A stretch of DNA of 64,000 nucleotides from Lasiosphaeria ovina (taxonomy: Eukaryota > Ascomycota > Sordariomycetes > Sordariales > Lasiosphaeriaceae). Positions 34,959-49,000 of this stretch are shown here, piece after piece. The notes under the pieces were generated by a model, which saw nothing but the letters and a program-made list of their open reading frames with translations, was not told the DNA's origin and did not search any database. The stretch's first letter is position 1; the number at the start of each line of letters is the position of its first letter. A program made the translations under genes and the position numbers. The DNA is taken from positions 62,001-126,000 of the forward strand of contig JAULSN010000008.1 in assembly GCA_033439765.1 (NCBI GenBank), given 5' to 3'.

Positions 34959-36776
34959 ATGTGCAACGACGGCGCGCTCCTCATCGCTCAGTCGATGGTG
35001 CGAGATATGGACAAAGAAGCTCCCGCTCCTGTAGGGAATCTTCTGGAAGAGAATGTAATGCAGCAGACCGGCGACGATGTTTCAGTTTATGCTGGCACCA
35101 TCATCACGATGGCGGCTGGTAATTTCAGCCCAGAGGAGGCAATGGCTATCAAGGGCGACACCATCATCGCAATTGGCACGACGGAGGCCGTCGACGCGGC
35201 CGTGTCGTCGATGCAACACACGAAGCGCGACCTCGGCACGCAATGCATTATGCCCGGCTTTGTAGAGCCTCACGTACACCTTCTCCTTTCCTCCTTGGTC
35301 GGGAAGGGGTCGCCGGTGATTGACATGTCGTATTCGGCGGTGAAGAAACGACACAAAGCCGTCGACCTAATCAAGAAATCACCACACTATGGCAACCCGT
35401 GCGAATGGATCATTGGCTGCGGCTATGATCCATCTTTGGTTGAGGCACACGAGCAATTTAAACTGGACGATCTCGACTGCATAGCGCCCCTCAACCCCGT
35501 CTTCATCCTCAACCAGTCTGGCCATCTTGCCTATGTCAACAGTCGTGCCTTCAAATGGGCGAAAATTGGCATCACGAACTGCGATGCAAACTTCCCCGAA
35601 TGCGACCCAAACTACGAAAAGAACGATTCCGGCACAGCGCTCGACGGCGTACTCAAGGAGGGCGCCGTGACCACTGTGGCGAAATCTCTCCCGCAGTCCC
35701 CATTCATGATTGACAACCTTGCTGCGACACTCAAAGGCTGGGCAAAGAATGGCTGCACGACTGTTTTCGACTGCGGACTTGGCTCCATCTCGGGTTCATA
35801 CAGCACAGAAATTTCTTGGATCAACAGCAAGACAGCCGGCGGCAAATTCCCACGTTTATATGGTGCCGTAGCTATCCAGGCAATTACTGATCTTCAGCAA
35901 TTCATCGACAGCCAGCAACCCCCATGGGATTCTGGGTCTATAAGAGTCCAGGCCGTCAAATTCTGGCTCGACGGATCGACCCAGGGCTTCACCGCCGCGG
36001 TCAGTAAGCCTTACCTCAATCCGCCAAAGGGGTGGCCACCATGCGGGCCGCTCAACTACCCCTGCAACGACGAGAAGCACAAGCACGACGATGATGAAAA
36101 GCCTACCGACGACGAAAAGACGCTGCAAGGATATGTCACGCCGCTCGTGAAGGCAGGCTGGCAGATGGTGCTGCATGCAAATGGCAGCCGGGCGGTCGAG
36201 CAGGGTCTCCGCGTCCTTGGGAAGGCCTTGGCAGCCAGCGGCGATATAGTGAAGAAACCCAACTTCTTGCACAGGCTGGAGCACGTCACGGCCGACATCA
36301 CGACCGACCAGCTGAGAGCAGCAGCTACGATGGGGCTCGCGGTGAGCCACCTGGTGGCCCACATCCGCACATGGGGCTACACGTTCCGCACCTGGGTTTT
36401 GGGGGCCGAGCGTGCGGCGCGCCTCGATCCTGTCCGAGACGATGTCGACCTTGGCGTCACGTACTCATTCCACAGCGACTCACCTGTGTCTGAGGCTGAG
36501 CCGCTGCAGTATGTCGACACTGCGGTGACACGGCAGATGGCCAATGGGTGTGGCGTGCTGGGCAAGTGCCAAACGGTGAGCTTGGAGGAGGGATTCCGCG
36601 GCATCACGTACAACCCGGCAAAGAAGTTGGGTGCATTGGCCGACATTGGCTCGTTGGAGGTGGGCAAGAAGGCCGACTTTGTCGTTTTGGGCATTGATCC
36701 ACGGCTCGTGCATGAGGGGCTGCTTCGTTCCCAGTGCAGTGTGCTGGAAACGTGGGTTGGGGGTGTGGAAATCTAG
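34959..36776 (+). CDS. Amidohydrolase family protein (YtcJ/NfdA-like)
   Basis: Uninterrupted frame of 605 residues. The N-terminal beta-sandwich segment is DVSVYAGTIITMAAG. It is followed by AIKGDTIIAIG, the metal-binding GFVEPHVHLLL, VQAVKFWLDGSTQGFTA, MVLHANGSRAVEQGL, FLHRLEHVTAD, YSFHSDSPVSEAEPL, ITYNPAKKLG and GSLEVGKKADFVVLGIDP. This order is that of the amidohydrolase_3 superfamily (YtcJ, N-substituted formamide deformylase-like, exoenzyme regulatory protein AepA-like). Metal-dependent hydrolysis of an amide or related substrate is expected; the substrate is not deducible. A lysine/aspartate-rich loop (EKHKHDDDEKPTDDEK) inserted near residue 375 is unusual. It has no introns, unlike most neighbours, and no signal peptide. 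The start is the first ATG in context CAACATG. Confidence 0.88.
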   Translation: MCNDGALLIAQSMVRDMDKEAPAPVGNLLEENVMQQTGDDVSVYAGTIITMAAGNFSPEEAMAIKGDTIIAIGTTEAVDAAVSSMQHTKRDLGTQCIMPGFVEPHVHLLLSSLVGKGSPVIDMSYSAVKKRHKAVDLIKKSPHYGNPCEWIIGCGYDPSLVEAHEQFKLDDLDCIAPLNPVFILNQSGHLAYVNSRAFKWAKIGITNCDANFPECDPNYEKNDSGTALDGVLKEGAVTTVAKSLPQSPFMIDNLAATLKGWAKNGCTTVFDCGLGSISGSYSTEISWINSKTAGGKFPRLYGAVAIQAITDLQQFIDSQQPPWDSGSIRVQAVKFWLDGSTQGFTAAVSKPYLNPPKGWPPCGPLNYPCNDEKHKHDDDEKPTDDEKTLQGYVTPLVKAGWQMVLHANGSRAVEQGLRVLGKALAASGDIVKKPNFLHRLEHVTADITTDQLRAAATMGLAVSHLVAHIRTWGYTFRTWVLGAERAARLDPVRDDVDLGVTYSFHSDSPVSEAEPLQYVDTAVTRQMANGCGVLGKCQTVSLEEGFRGITYNPAKKLGALADIGSLEVGKKADFVVLGIDPRLVHEGLLRSQCSVLETWVGGVEI

Positions 36777-37523
36777 TCGTTTAACGGAGTAGTACTGCGT
36801 GAGTACGGATACGTACATACCTAGGTAAGGTACGCTACAGTACCTTAAGTACATTCAGGTCGGAAAACTAAGCTGGATCTTGGGGATAATTGGAATTGTC
36901 AAGTGTCGCAACAACAAGCCCTCCCGACCCGAAGGCGTGGATGACAAAGAGGATGTCCCGCGCCCGTGCCTGTCATCCCTGAACCTGATTGGGTTTGGAA
37001 GCAGGGATCCGGCCGACGTTCTGGAAGGACACACTCGTCGGGCTGGAGAGTGGGGGATTGGATGTGCCCGATCGGTCTCCGGAGACCCCGCAAAATAGAG
37101 GCTATTTACTTGTAGACGTGTTTACTTGCTTGGTTAACTATTATATTGCGGCAGTGTGTGTCGTCGGCGCGCACACACAGCCAGGGCGCATGCACACACA
37201 TATACACACACTGTATACGGGAGGCATTTAAAATAGTCTTGAGGTCTGGCGTTGTCTGGGTATATTTTCGTCCTTCAATCAATCACGATGGATGCACGAA
37301 AATGTCAAGTATATGTTTTCTATTGAGTATTACCCAGTTCGAATCGTCGCCTAGTTAACAAATGAATGCCACCTGTCTCAATTCCCAATACAATCGCATG
37401 TTCTAGCCGTTTATCTTTAGGGAACTAAACAATTAATTACGGGAATGTTAAAGTAATTGAAGGTTGCCTGAATATAAACATCTGGCTGGCTCCTCATCTG
37501 TATGGAACAATAAGCCTGGACAA
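36777..37523. other. Intergenic region, no gene recognised
   Basis: It contains the perfect palindrome TACCTAGGTA at 36828-36837, next to GTAC-rich sequence, and a CACACA-rich stretch near 37170-37210. No coding feature is seen. Confidence 0.5.
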
Positions 37524-37613
37524 GGTTGTATAGTGTAGCGGTTATCATTCCAGATTCTGATTCTATTTCGAGTAGAACTTTCTGGCGACCCCGGTTCGAT
37601 TCCGGGTACGACC
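37524..37613 (+). tRNA. tRNA-Gln (anticodon CTG) with 19-nt intron
   Basis: A cloverleaf can be drawn. The acceptor stem is GGTTGTA with TACGACC (one wobble pair). The anticodon stem is CCAGA with TCTGG, around the loop TT-CTG-A..T. The T arm is CCCGG TTCGATT CCGGG. The anticodon CTG is at 37557-37559, and a canonical intron directly after position 37 occupies 37561-37579. The mature RNA is 71 nt without CCA. The B box GGTTCGATTCC is at 37593-37603 and a TTTTT terminator lies at 37616-37620. It should decode CAG glutamine codons. Confidence 0.92.
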
Positions 37614-37916
37614 TATTTTTGCCTCTTGAGCCCTCGGATTGACCGAGGTTCCTCACCTAAGCTCTCGGAACCGAACAAGCATATCCCAGGTCGATGCCTG
37701 CACCTTCGTCGGTCGATGTGGAATTCTAGGTGAAGTCTAATTAAACTCCATGGGCTCTTGTGCGTTTAATGCCTGGAAGCTTGTTTCTTTTCTCTTTGTA
37801 AGGACTTTGCCACAAACGGAATCTCGTTGAAACGGGTCGAAATTTCTTTTACTTCTTCGTCTGATTTTGAATTGCTATCGTCTATCTAAGGGGGCAAGGA
37901 AACATGAGACGCGTCA
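37614..37916. other. Intergenic region
   Basis: The pol III terminator TTTTT follows the tRNA at 37616-37620. The remainder to the 3' end of the receptor gene holds nothing recognisable. Confidence 0.5.
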
Positions 37917-39315
37917 TCATACGGGAGACGCATCTCCCTTGCGGGCATAGCTGAGCGGCGGCAGCGCTGGTTCGTGTTCGACCGACGACGCCTCGACGGA
38001 CACCGTGGCGTCCGACTTCTCCGAAAGCTGGCGCCGATGGTCAGCCATTTCGAAATTCATCAGCTGCCTGTCCATCTCGCGGTCCAGGTCCCCAACCGCA
38101 TCTTCGCGGGTGCGTGGCTGTGACCTCAGGCGGGACCCACCGCCAGTCCTCACTCCCGTTCCGCCTTGCGATATGTAGGTGGACACGAAGCCTGGCGCCA
38201 GCTTGGAAAACAGTGGGCGCATGGGCGGGATCGAGACGCAGATGATTCCAAGACTGCACTCGATGACGGTCCAGTTCAGAGGGGACACCAGATAGTCTGT
38301 CGAATCAAAGTCAGAACGAGGCCGGTATTGACAATAGGGCCGATCGCAAATAGTGGATGAGACGAGGGCGGATAGAAAACGGCTGAGGCTTACATGTCAC
38401 ATCGATGCCTTGCATGTCTCGCAACGACACAATACGGACGACGCTGACAACAAAAGCACTGTTTGATGAGCGGTCATTAGCGAATCTGCCGTGAGAGTGA
38501 AGACGGCCGATGGAGGTAGTAGTTACATGAAGCCGACGCCAAACAGGACGCAGATGACGATCCTCTGCCTCAACGGCAGGTTGAGGGACCAGAAGTAGGG
38601 CAGCGGCGCGGCGACGAGGACGAGGTCGGTGGCGATGCTGACGGCGGCGTTGGCGAACAGGAAGTCGGTAAACGGGAAACACTTTCTCTCCGTAATGTTG
38701 AAGTTCCACGCCGCCTCGACGGGCAAGCACTGGAATATGGTGGCGAAGATGGCGCTGATGCCAATGCCCACTACCAAAACGGCCGTCCCGTACATGATCC
38801 GCCGTAGCGTCTCGTGCGGGAAGATGCGCAGGTACGACGTGATGATGGACAGCTTGGTGAAAGCTGTGGCGACGGCGTAAAACACATGCGCCACGAACAT
38901 GAGCTGTTGTTGGTTCAGCCGATAATCGGGGTCAGATTCAACCAGGGGATTAATGGAGGGAACGGACCTTGACGCAGTGCGTGATCATGTCGACCATGTT
39001 GGAGATTGGCGGTGGCAGATTCCAGACGTGCATTCCGAGGCCGTATTCAGTAGCGGCGAGGGCTGTCGAGGCCGATACGAGGGTGAAGATGGCGGCGAAG
39101 ACGGCAAGCACGTCATCGGCGAAGAAGTGTCGGGTAATGAAGGCACGCGTGAATATTCGGAGCGACACGACAACGCCGACTAGCACGATGAAGGTGAGGT
39201 TGACGCGCCATATCACCGGCGCCGATGTCGACCTGTCGCTCAAGTCGTACTGGGCCAGGTCCTGGATACTGGGGAAGGGGGTCGGAGTGTCGCGCTTGAT
39301 AGAGAAGAAAGCCAT
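37917..39315 (-). CDS. Fungal rhodopsin-like / PTH11-related seven-helix membrane protein
   Basis: Four exons on the minus strand: 39315-38968, 38903-38527, 38458-38394, 38296-37917. The joined frame encodes 389 residues. Hydrophobic helices include VNLTFIVLVGVVVSLRIF, FADDVLAVFAAIFTLVSA, LMFVAHVFYAVATAFTKLSI, MYGTAVLVVGIGISAIFATI, FANAAVSIATDLVLVAAPLP and IVICVLFGVGFIAFVVSVVR, then WTVIECSLGIICVSIPPMRPL. The motifs RIFTRAFITRHFFADD, FTKLSIITSYLRIFP, FQCLPVEAAWN and SIPPMRPLF are those of the fungal integral membrane rhodopsin-domain family that includes PTH11-like receptors. No CFEM domain is present. The C-terminal tail is cytosolic, Ser/Arg-rich and about 100 residues long. A role in sensing surface or nutrient cues is inferred from relatives. 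Confidence 0.88.
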
Positions 39316-41014
39316 ATTTTATGCCAATGTCGCATTTGAGATCCGCAGGTTTGGTCACGGCAAATGTAAGGTAAGGGCCGCAGACATGGCACCTTTCCGG
39401 CGTAGCACTCGAGGATCAGAAGAGAACTGGGATGGCGAAGGGTGTCGAATTGACGTCGACGGAAAAGAAGGAAACACCTACGTACATAGTAACAGTGTAG
39501 CTATGGTCACGGTGCGCCACTGCGGTATTTTCCAAGACTTTTATCAGTCAGGGACCAGGACCAGGCTCGTTCCCATCTCACGTTTCCAGCCCGCTTTGAC
39601 AATACCGACTTGTGGACGGCATTGACGGAATCGCATGGCGTTCCTCTTAGCATGGCCTCGGAGACCTTCTCTCTTGGATTTGCAAGGGGTCTGCAGCCTC
39701 TAGCAGCCTCTATTGGACGCCACACAAATGGTGTGGTCGGGCTTGGAGGAACAAAGTCCCTGGTTTCTCTGGATTCACGCTGCAGGCGGCTGCAGAATCA
39801 TTTCCCCCGCGGCCGCGTTGGGCGTCTTTTGGTGTGAGAGCCAGAGGGGAACGTCCGGTTTCGTCTTGTCGCCTTGACTTTGTCACAAGCTCAGCCGCTC
39901 GCCGAGTTGCCATCACACCCTTGCTCGGCTTGCTCCGCACTGGTCTGTCTCCCTATCGCACTGTAGTATTCTGACGCGGTCAGATGTGCCTAGATGCGCG
40001 CTCGGACGATTGATGGTCGACCAAGCCATCTTTGGCAGCCCCTAAGCCGTGCGCAATCACTTTCCGGAACACTAGCCCGATCCTCATGCGAGGTTGGGTT
40101 CGGTCAGACCCAAAGATCGTTCTTGATGAATCGCCGACCTGGTCCTTTCTGGACAACAACCGCACGTGTTATCAGGGGGGGGGAAGCCAGGACCCTGACT
40201 ATTTCTTGCAGTTCCTTAACTACCTAGGTACTAGTAATTACCTACCCGGCATTGGTGATGCAATTGCACTCACCTAGGTACGCAGGGTATTTATTTGTAA
40301 CCTGCAAAAGTTTCTGACGACTCGCTCGGCAAGGGGAGAGAAATGGTGGCGTCTCATTTCTTATCGATTACCTACCTGTCCTACTCGATCAGTTATCTAT
40401 CTACTTTGACTTCAAGCGGAATGTTTTCTCCCTCTACCACACCCAAAAGCCACGGTCAAGTTCTCGTCTCGCAGCTGGCGTAATAATTGGCTGTTGTTTC
40501 ACTTCAGCTGGCCTGTGTCCTCCGGCCTGAATAACGGACTCTATGCCAAGGACTCGTGTTGTGACTTGATAGTCTCAACGCTCCGGTCGTTGCCAATGTG
40601 AGTTTTGGTTGAATTCCTTCTATCCGAATTCGTCGTCAAAAGCTCTCTTCTTGTTGAGCAATGCAATTCTGCAATTCAGCAACATGGTTATCTCGCCAGG
40701 TCCTTCAATTATAGCCATTGCAAGGTACAGGGTTAACTTGTTTTTTATACATGGAAATCGTTCTACGTAGCCCAAAATTAGCAGTATTATTGTATCCTGG
40801 CCTGCAACTCCAACTTGAAACTGCTTTCACCAGTACCACCTGATTAATTACATAGCTTCGACCTTCCTTTGGAGCAGTGGAGTGTTGCTTTACCTTGACG
40901 CATCACGAGCCCAGCCTCTCACTCGCCTCTCAGGTCTTAACCCATTGCTCCAGGCTGCCTAGCTACCACAACCACCCCCTGAATCAGCCTTGGCAGTCTT
41001 CATCGACAGGTCTA
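39316..41014. other. Intergenic region, no gene recognised
   Basis: Open frames here are shadows of neighbouring genes or random. TACCTAGGTA lies at 40221-40230, CACCTAGGTA at 40271-40280 and TTACCTACCT from 40368. This is the densest cluster of that motif in the window. Confidence 0.5.
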
Positions 41015-42289
41015 TCAACCCTCCTCAATGAAAAACCATTCCCTTGTCTTGAGGAGATTCCTCTGCACCACCTCACTGAGGGTTTGCGCGATCGCTTCGG
41101 TCACGCTCGTCCTGGCCATGCCCTTATCGAGCGTGTAGTGGCGTACGAATTCGCCCTGGCAGTCGTCTATGACATCAGCCTTGCCGAAGAGACCTGGGTA
41201 TCCATTTGCGTCGTTGCAGCTGATTTCCTACGAAGCATGTTAATTAGGTAAGATACACAATGCAGGCAGTCCGTGGCGCTTGATGGAGGAATAGTAGGCT
41301 AGCGAGAAAAAGGGGGTTGACTCACGACAATGTTGTCTCCGTCTGGATTGAAATCGTAACGAATGAATTCCGAGAATGCGCGTTGCTCGTGGCTCCACTT
41401 CGTCTTCCACTTTCCGCAGCCTGGGTATCTAGTCTCGTCTGTGCACGTCCTCCACGCGTCCATCATGTCAAAGGTGTGGCGGGAGCTCTGCGCCACGACG
41501 ACGCCCGTGTTCAGCACAACCTTCCCCTTGCTGTCCATGCTCATCCCGTCGTTGCCCTGACGCGTGTCGATGGGCATGGCGATGGACGTATTGGGGGCGA
41601 TGTTCCAGCGGTTGAAGAGAAATTCCATGGGCACCTCGAGGTGTTGGATTATGGCGTCGGCGTCGATGAAGACGACAAATCTGTACAGCTCAAGCATCTC
41701 TTTGAGGACGTGAGGCTTGATCCACGTGTCCCAGAGGCCATCAATGCGGCGTGCGTGAAAGTACTTGTATTCGTAGCCGTGTATTTGAGCTGCATTGGTG
41801 TGTAGTGTCAGCTTCGCTACATTAGCTAGGCGACTATGACAGCGGCAACAACCCACAGTACATATAATGGTTAACGAGAGACGCAGTCAGGACGCCGCCG
41901 CCGTTCGAGCTTCCCGTCGCCCAGTTGATCTTCTGTGGGTTGAATATCTCATTCGGTCCATCCGGGACCCTTGTATCGATGTCGATGATGACTATATTCT
42001 TCCCAAGGCCCTGTGTCCAGTGGCTGCGACCACCACTTTCGAACACCTTGCCCCGCTGGTCCGTGTAGTTATTTGCGTCGACGGGGACCTTAATGGGTCT
42101 GTAGAGCTCAGCGACGATGTCGGCAAATGTCGAGTGATCCTTGGGAGGAGAAGTTTTCGTCGAGCCGGCAATGGCCCGAAAGGGCGCCGCTGCGAAGCCA
42201 GTATAAAGAGCGGAAAAAGTGAACGTGGCGACGAGAAATGCGGCGGGTATGCAGAAGATGGCGATGCGCTGGGAGGCGGCAGACAGCAT
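41015..42289 (-). CDS. GT34 glycosyltransferase (galactosyltransferase GMA12/MNN10 family)
   Basis: Three exons on the minus strand: 42289-41857, 41789-41326, 41227-41015, encoding 369 residues. It has type II Golgi topology: an N-terminal membrane anchor (IAIFCIPAAFLVATFTF) and a lumenal catalytic domain. Family blocks are IVIIDIDTRVPD, NHYMYSQIHGYEYKYFHARR, the DXD motif in FVVFIDADAII, HLEVPMEFLFNRW, SKGKVVLNTGVVVAQSS, ETRYPGCGKWKTKW and SHEQRAFSEFIRYDFNPDG, then VRHYTLDKG near the C-terminus. These define GT34, whose members add alpha-linked mannose or galactose to N- and O-glycans in yeasts. Donor and linkage cannot be deduced. The first intron uses the donor GTGGGT, which keeps the SQIHGYEYKY block in frame. 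The start at 42289 places the anchor right at the N-terminus; upstream in-frame codons look like leader. Confidence 0.9.
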
Positions 42290-44556
42290 TTTGAAGGAGC
42301 GAGAAATAACAGGAAAGGAAAAGAAAGAGCGTGGCACGAAAATGGTTTGGAAAGGGTTAAACAACAACGCAAGGGAGGGAAATTCTGTCAACCGAGGCAA
42401 ACGCTGGCAGCCAAGGGAGAAGAGCGAGGTAAGGGATGAGGTAAAGGGGGCGAGGCAAGGGGGAAGTGGAGTGAGGCGGCGGGATGATAGATGGACGGAT
42501 GGAGGGCCCCCATCATGCCATCTGTTCTTCGGGCTCCTTCGTGTCCCTTTCCCCTTGTGGGTGTCAGGCTCCCCGGGAGCCAGACTCACCTAAACAAACA
42601 GCCAACAAGTTCGGTTTCCTAAAGGGGGATGATCTCTGATGTCTCACTCAAAAGTTAGACCTAACGCTGGCCTGGCACAGCAATAATAATTATACGTAGC
42701 CAGACGGGACCCAACAGCGTTGACGAGATTCCGCTTCCCACCCCCCCATGTCGAACGCGTAAGCCACAAGCAAGCCAGGCAACTGCCCGGTAGTTGAATC
42801 GAGTATTGCCGTTTGCAATCGTGGCCGAGATTGTTTGACGGCGCTTTGTGGACATTTCATTTGGAACTAGTGCCAAAACCGGGCAAAACTGAGCAGCCAC
42901 CTGCCTGTCAGTCTGTTGAAGCTGTCGACTGGCCCGGATTTGGACGCGAATTTATAGTGCCCGAATGCGGAACTGTCCTGCTGAAGAGAAGAACTCGATC
43001 CTCCAGTTTTTGGTGTTGTCGTATTCATACATGGGGGTTCGTCCTCAACGTTAGCTCGGGCGATAGGGCCGACCCGGGGCGACCAAGACAATGGGCCCAC
43101 CGGCCGCCGTGTTTCAACCCCCCTACTATCCAATGATTGATTGACTGTTGGCGCAAAACCGGCGATCAGGGTCCCACCGCCAACAATTGAACAAGGACAG
43201 GAGCGGATGGAATCTCTGGTCAAGATCTGATCCAGTTAAGTACACGAGTTGTTAGGCCTTGGCTCAATTCCAATTTCGACGAGCTCTAAGGTAAATTAAC
43301 GGCGGCGAGCGGCAACTGGAACCTCATCCAATGATCAATGACAGGCATTTGTGCCCATCCCGTCCACTGTAAAGCACTCCGAAGTGTCGTGTCACACTCG
43401 GTGCATGCTCCGTGGCTTGGGATGTTTCCGTGTGATAACGCGCGTTCACTGCGCCCCCATTGGTTTCCTTATCATCTCGGACTCGCCAACCGCATGCCCG
43501 TCAATCGCTAGAGCGTATCTAGAATTAGTAAAAGGAATGAACATTTTTAAAAACTATGCCGCCACAGTAATTACATCGCCGGGCTTGAAGAATGTGGGAC
43601 GGATCAATGCAAAGAGGCCGCTAATTAAGAGGAGCTCGGGAGTCGGCGTTTAGGTAGTTAGGTACCAAGCTCCCGTCGCTTGGGCCATCTTAAAAAACAG
43701 GCTGGAATCCTACGTGGAATAGACGTGTTTCGATGATCTACACGGGGGGCAAAGGTCCGGTGGTCCAACCCAGGGCCGTGGAATCGGACCCGGCTAAAGT
43801 GGAATATATCATTTAGGTAGGTACTGATGCCTAGCCGCCAATGTCCCTTGATGCTAACCCCCGAACCCTATTTGGATCTCGTTCGTGCTTGCTTGGCGCT
43901 ACGAGGCTGAACAAACGGCCAACCCTTGAGCCTCAAACGTTTGATCCAACTTCCAAGCCATTCTCGGGAGAATAGGCGCGGCGAGTATGGGCCCGCCCGG
44001 GACCTCCTGGTCTAGGCTTTCGTTAAGCTCAACCCCCGGAGGGGCAAGCAAAAATTATTTACATTAGTTAATTAATATTCTGTCCATTCTTGATAATCCA
44101 AAGATTACAAGTCCCCCGCCAGTATCTGATATGATTCCATACCAAACGACGGTTGTTGGCTTTGCATTTCGGAAGCTCTAGAAAATGTAAGACAGGGCTT
44201 AAACTATCAATGCATATTAAGTGTGCAGCTGCGTTACACCCGCCTGCATGTCTGCCGATCATGCATTGCATGACGTGCCAAGGCTGACGACACATCTCAG
44301 GAACGGAACGTGATTTGCGAGAAGGATCGTTTTTTTTTTCAATTTGATCTCCTTATTTATTTTTCAGAGAAAGTGGCCCCTCGAAAACATTTCCATCGGA
44401 GAAAAAGACAATGCAATGCACACAAAAATCTACCATAATGACATATCATGCAGTTAGGTACCCGATAGTATCGGCCCTTCGCAACCGTCTTAGCTGCATC
44501 CTCCTCGAGTCCTCACTCCCCCCCCTCCACGACACAACGACATGACTTGTCTTGGC
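42290..44556. other. Intergenic region, no gene recognised
   Basis: No supported gene. TAGGTA-type motifs lie at about 43651-43665 and 43813-43824. The region near 44,040-44,480 is AT-rich and is the 3' flank of the protease gene. Confidence 0.5.
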
Positions 44557-46013
<1,457 letters not shown>

Positions 46014-49000
46014 CTTGACGAGGCGTCTCGATCAAGAACAAGGACCAAGAGATGAGCGACAGCTGGGGGAGAGACCGTGGGGAGCGAGAAAGAGAAGTCT
46101 GAAAGCTCTTTCGATGTCCTGGTGCCCTTTGATGCTGGATCGTGAGGATGTAGAGTCATCTCTCTCTATTTTGCCGGAGGAGGAGCTGGTGATATTTATC
46201 TCAGAAGGCGAAGCCATGGTGCGTTCTTTTTCTCCCTGCTACGAGTACGGCCGAGGATGCCGGCGAGGCCAGAAGACAGACGACCTTCCAGATTGGAACT
46301 CTCGCGAGGCAACCTCGTACGCGCCAAGGCTCTGTTTTGGCGCCTCGAGGAGCGAGTAGCTGGTGTCATGTTGATCTGATAGTTGACAAACGGCGCTCGA
46401 GGTCTCGGCGCTGCGGCGGGTGGACTGGTCAAAGACAGGACGAAGACAGACACACCTTCCAGGTTCGGTCTCTCAGCCGCCAGCCACTAGTTCTCTCATG
46501 TGAGTGCGGGCGCTCCCGCCAAGCCAAGGAAACCCCCAAGAGAGGCGAGCTCGGGGAGGCGACCTGACGTTTCGAGCTCTAGCAGCCATGCCTGCCAGGC
46601 ATGCCAAGAGCTTCGAGAAGGCCCCGTGCAGAAGCAAAGTCACGGACCTAACGTAACGAGTTTAAGCAGGCGGCAGCCTGTCGATCGCGGCACGGATTCG
46701 AAGGGGGCGGCAGTCTTGGCTTTACCACACACTTCTCATCGTGTTGGGTGTGAAATGCCAAGAGCCGCAACGCACCTCGAAGCCAGCGAGACCGCACGAT
46801 TTCAAACCTGCCAAGAGCTGTTTTTTTTGGTCGGAGAGGGCGCGAGCCGGGGAAGGGGGGCGCAACCGCGGCAGCCACCTCGATCGATACTATGGACTGC
46901 CTTGTATTACGCGCGACACAAGTACCACCCTAGGAGCGTTCGATGGCTGGCTGAGATTTCTGTGGCGCCAACGCGTTGGACCAAGTCGCCATAGACTGTT
47001 GGATGAGACTCATCTCGATTAAGTCCACCTCAGCCAAGGAACTAACTCACTTCCAGGGAGTAGACGAGACTAAGTACTGCCTGCCACGACACGACTAGTC
47101 TCTGCGATTACCGAGAATATAATAGTAAAGGTGGGCCTGTATTTGAGAGGGAGGAGACGAGATCCTCAGGTGGATCCTAATTATCCTTGCCACCTGGCCG
47201 GCTTCTGGTTACGTATTTGGACTTGACGATGGTAAGTTGCTGATGGCGCTGTTTGGACCCCACGGCGTCGAGTGGGGCGGGGGGCGGGGGAAGAGGAAGG
47301 ACAGCATGAGGGGTGGGATCTGCCGACAGGTGCATCTACTAGGATACATGTCGAGCTCTCTCCAGGTATGTCTTGTTGCGAGGCGCACGTAGAAGGTTTG
47401 CTGTTCTGCCTCAGACATGACGGCCATTGGCCGACCCATTAGGCTTTGCACCAGGTGGGCAGGTGGTATTGGAACTCGAAAGCTACCTTGCCTTAGCCAC
47501 AGTATCCGAGCATTGTGAGTGTTCAAGTATTGGGATCAGGTTCAAGGACCTGCGCCAAGAACATGCGGTGCTCCCAGAACCGGAGCAGGACCGGGCAGCA
47601 ACCGGCCACCACTCCAACCTGGGAGAGGGGACTGAGACATGTCGGAATTACCGCAGCGGGACGCCGCTCCAAGCCGTCGGGAATAATAGCATAATTAGGA
47701 GTGCCTAGTAATTAATAAATCTGCAATATCGACTCTTGAACTGGGTGTCGGTTTGAACCGCAAACGCGCCGTTCCTGCATCACCCCAGGAATAAATTCGG
47801 GCCTGCCCGGCAGTCGCGCTCGCCATCGCAAATGCTCCGCGCAGGGCTGGGCTAGCTCCAGTGGTGCAGAGGGGAGATAAGGATCGCCACCCCTGTTGTT
47901 GTCTGCCGAACCAGCTCGGCCCGCAGCGCCAAGGATGGCGCCATGGGACGATGAGAGTCGTCCAGTTGCCGGCTCTTATCGCACTTACATCCGCCTTCCG
48001 TATCGGGCGCAGTCCGATATCGAAACCCCACACTCCCTCCCGGACGGGGTTGCCACCTGGAGGCTGCATCCGGGATCGATATCAGCCACCTCAACTGTTT
48101 TTCTCGCTGCGGCCGGATGCATGGCGGGGTGGCTCGAGTGGGGGCTCCTAAACCTTGGTGCTTGGACGACGGCCGGGGAGGATGCTGGGGTCTGCATCCA
48201 GGCTTCTGAATATCCCCAGTGCCTCCACAGTACTAACCAACTGCCGAATCGGGGTCGAGTCCGCCGGTCACGTCACAACTCACATCTCAGATCTTCACTA
48301 GTTCTACCTAGTACTGTCTCGCCCAGTGTTAATGGAGCTGGTCTTGGAGTAGGTGTCACGACATTGTCTCTCAGCCACCGAGGTTATTTCTGACTTGTTG
48401 TCCCTGAAAATGACACATGGGGGTAATAGGTAATTGTGAGATAGCAGTTTATTAAGATAATATTCAGCAGTAGATGAGCGAGATCGGAATTATAGTCTAG
48501 TCTGATTGACAATCTCACCTAAACTGCCCTGGACATGGGGGTAATCAGGGGGCAACTGGCGTGCTATCGAGGTAAAGTGGTCGATACGTACAAGGAAATG
48601 AATCTCTCACAACATGCATGACACTGGCACATCAGGAGTAACCGCTTTCAGTTGCTTCTAATGACGTGCATTGTGCAGACTCCTTCTAGAAGCACCTACC
48701 TAGGTGGTAATTACCTAGACTCAAGTCGAGGTTTCGAGCTAACAACCTGCATGGTGCCCGCAAATCAAAATCAGACACTTCCTGTAGATAGATCTCGACC
48801 AGGTACCTACCTGAACTCATGAGACGTCTGCGGGAGGGGCAACTATTCGACGGCCCCTTACAAGTTGAAATGACACGGCAAAATTACGCTATCTACAGTT
48901 CTACGACCACCCACTCACTCACCCACTCACTCACTCACAACCTTCATTATTTCTAGATGGTACCAAACTTGTTCGCTCTGACGCCCCTTCAGCCATGATA

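Noticed and set aside
46500..46994. 164-codon frame downstream of nothing recognisable
   Set aside because: Arg/Pro/Ser-rich composition with no conserved block, no splice support and no good start context. Treated as random open frame.
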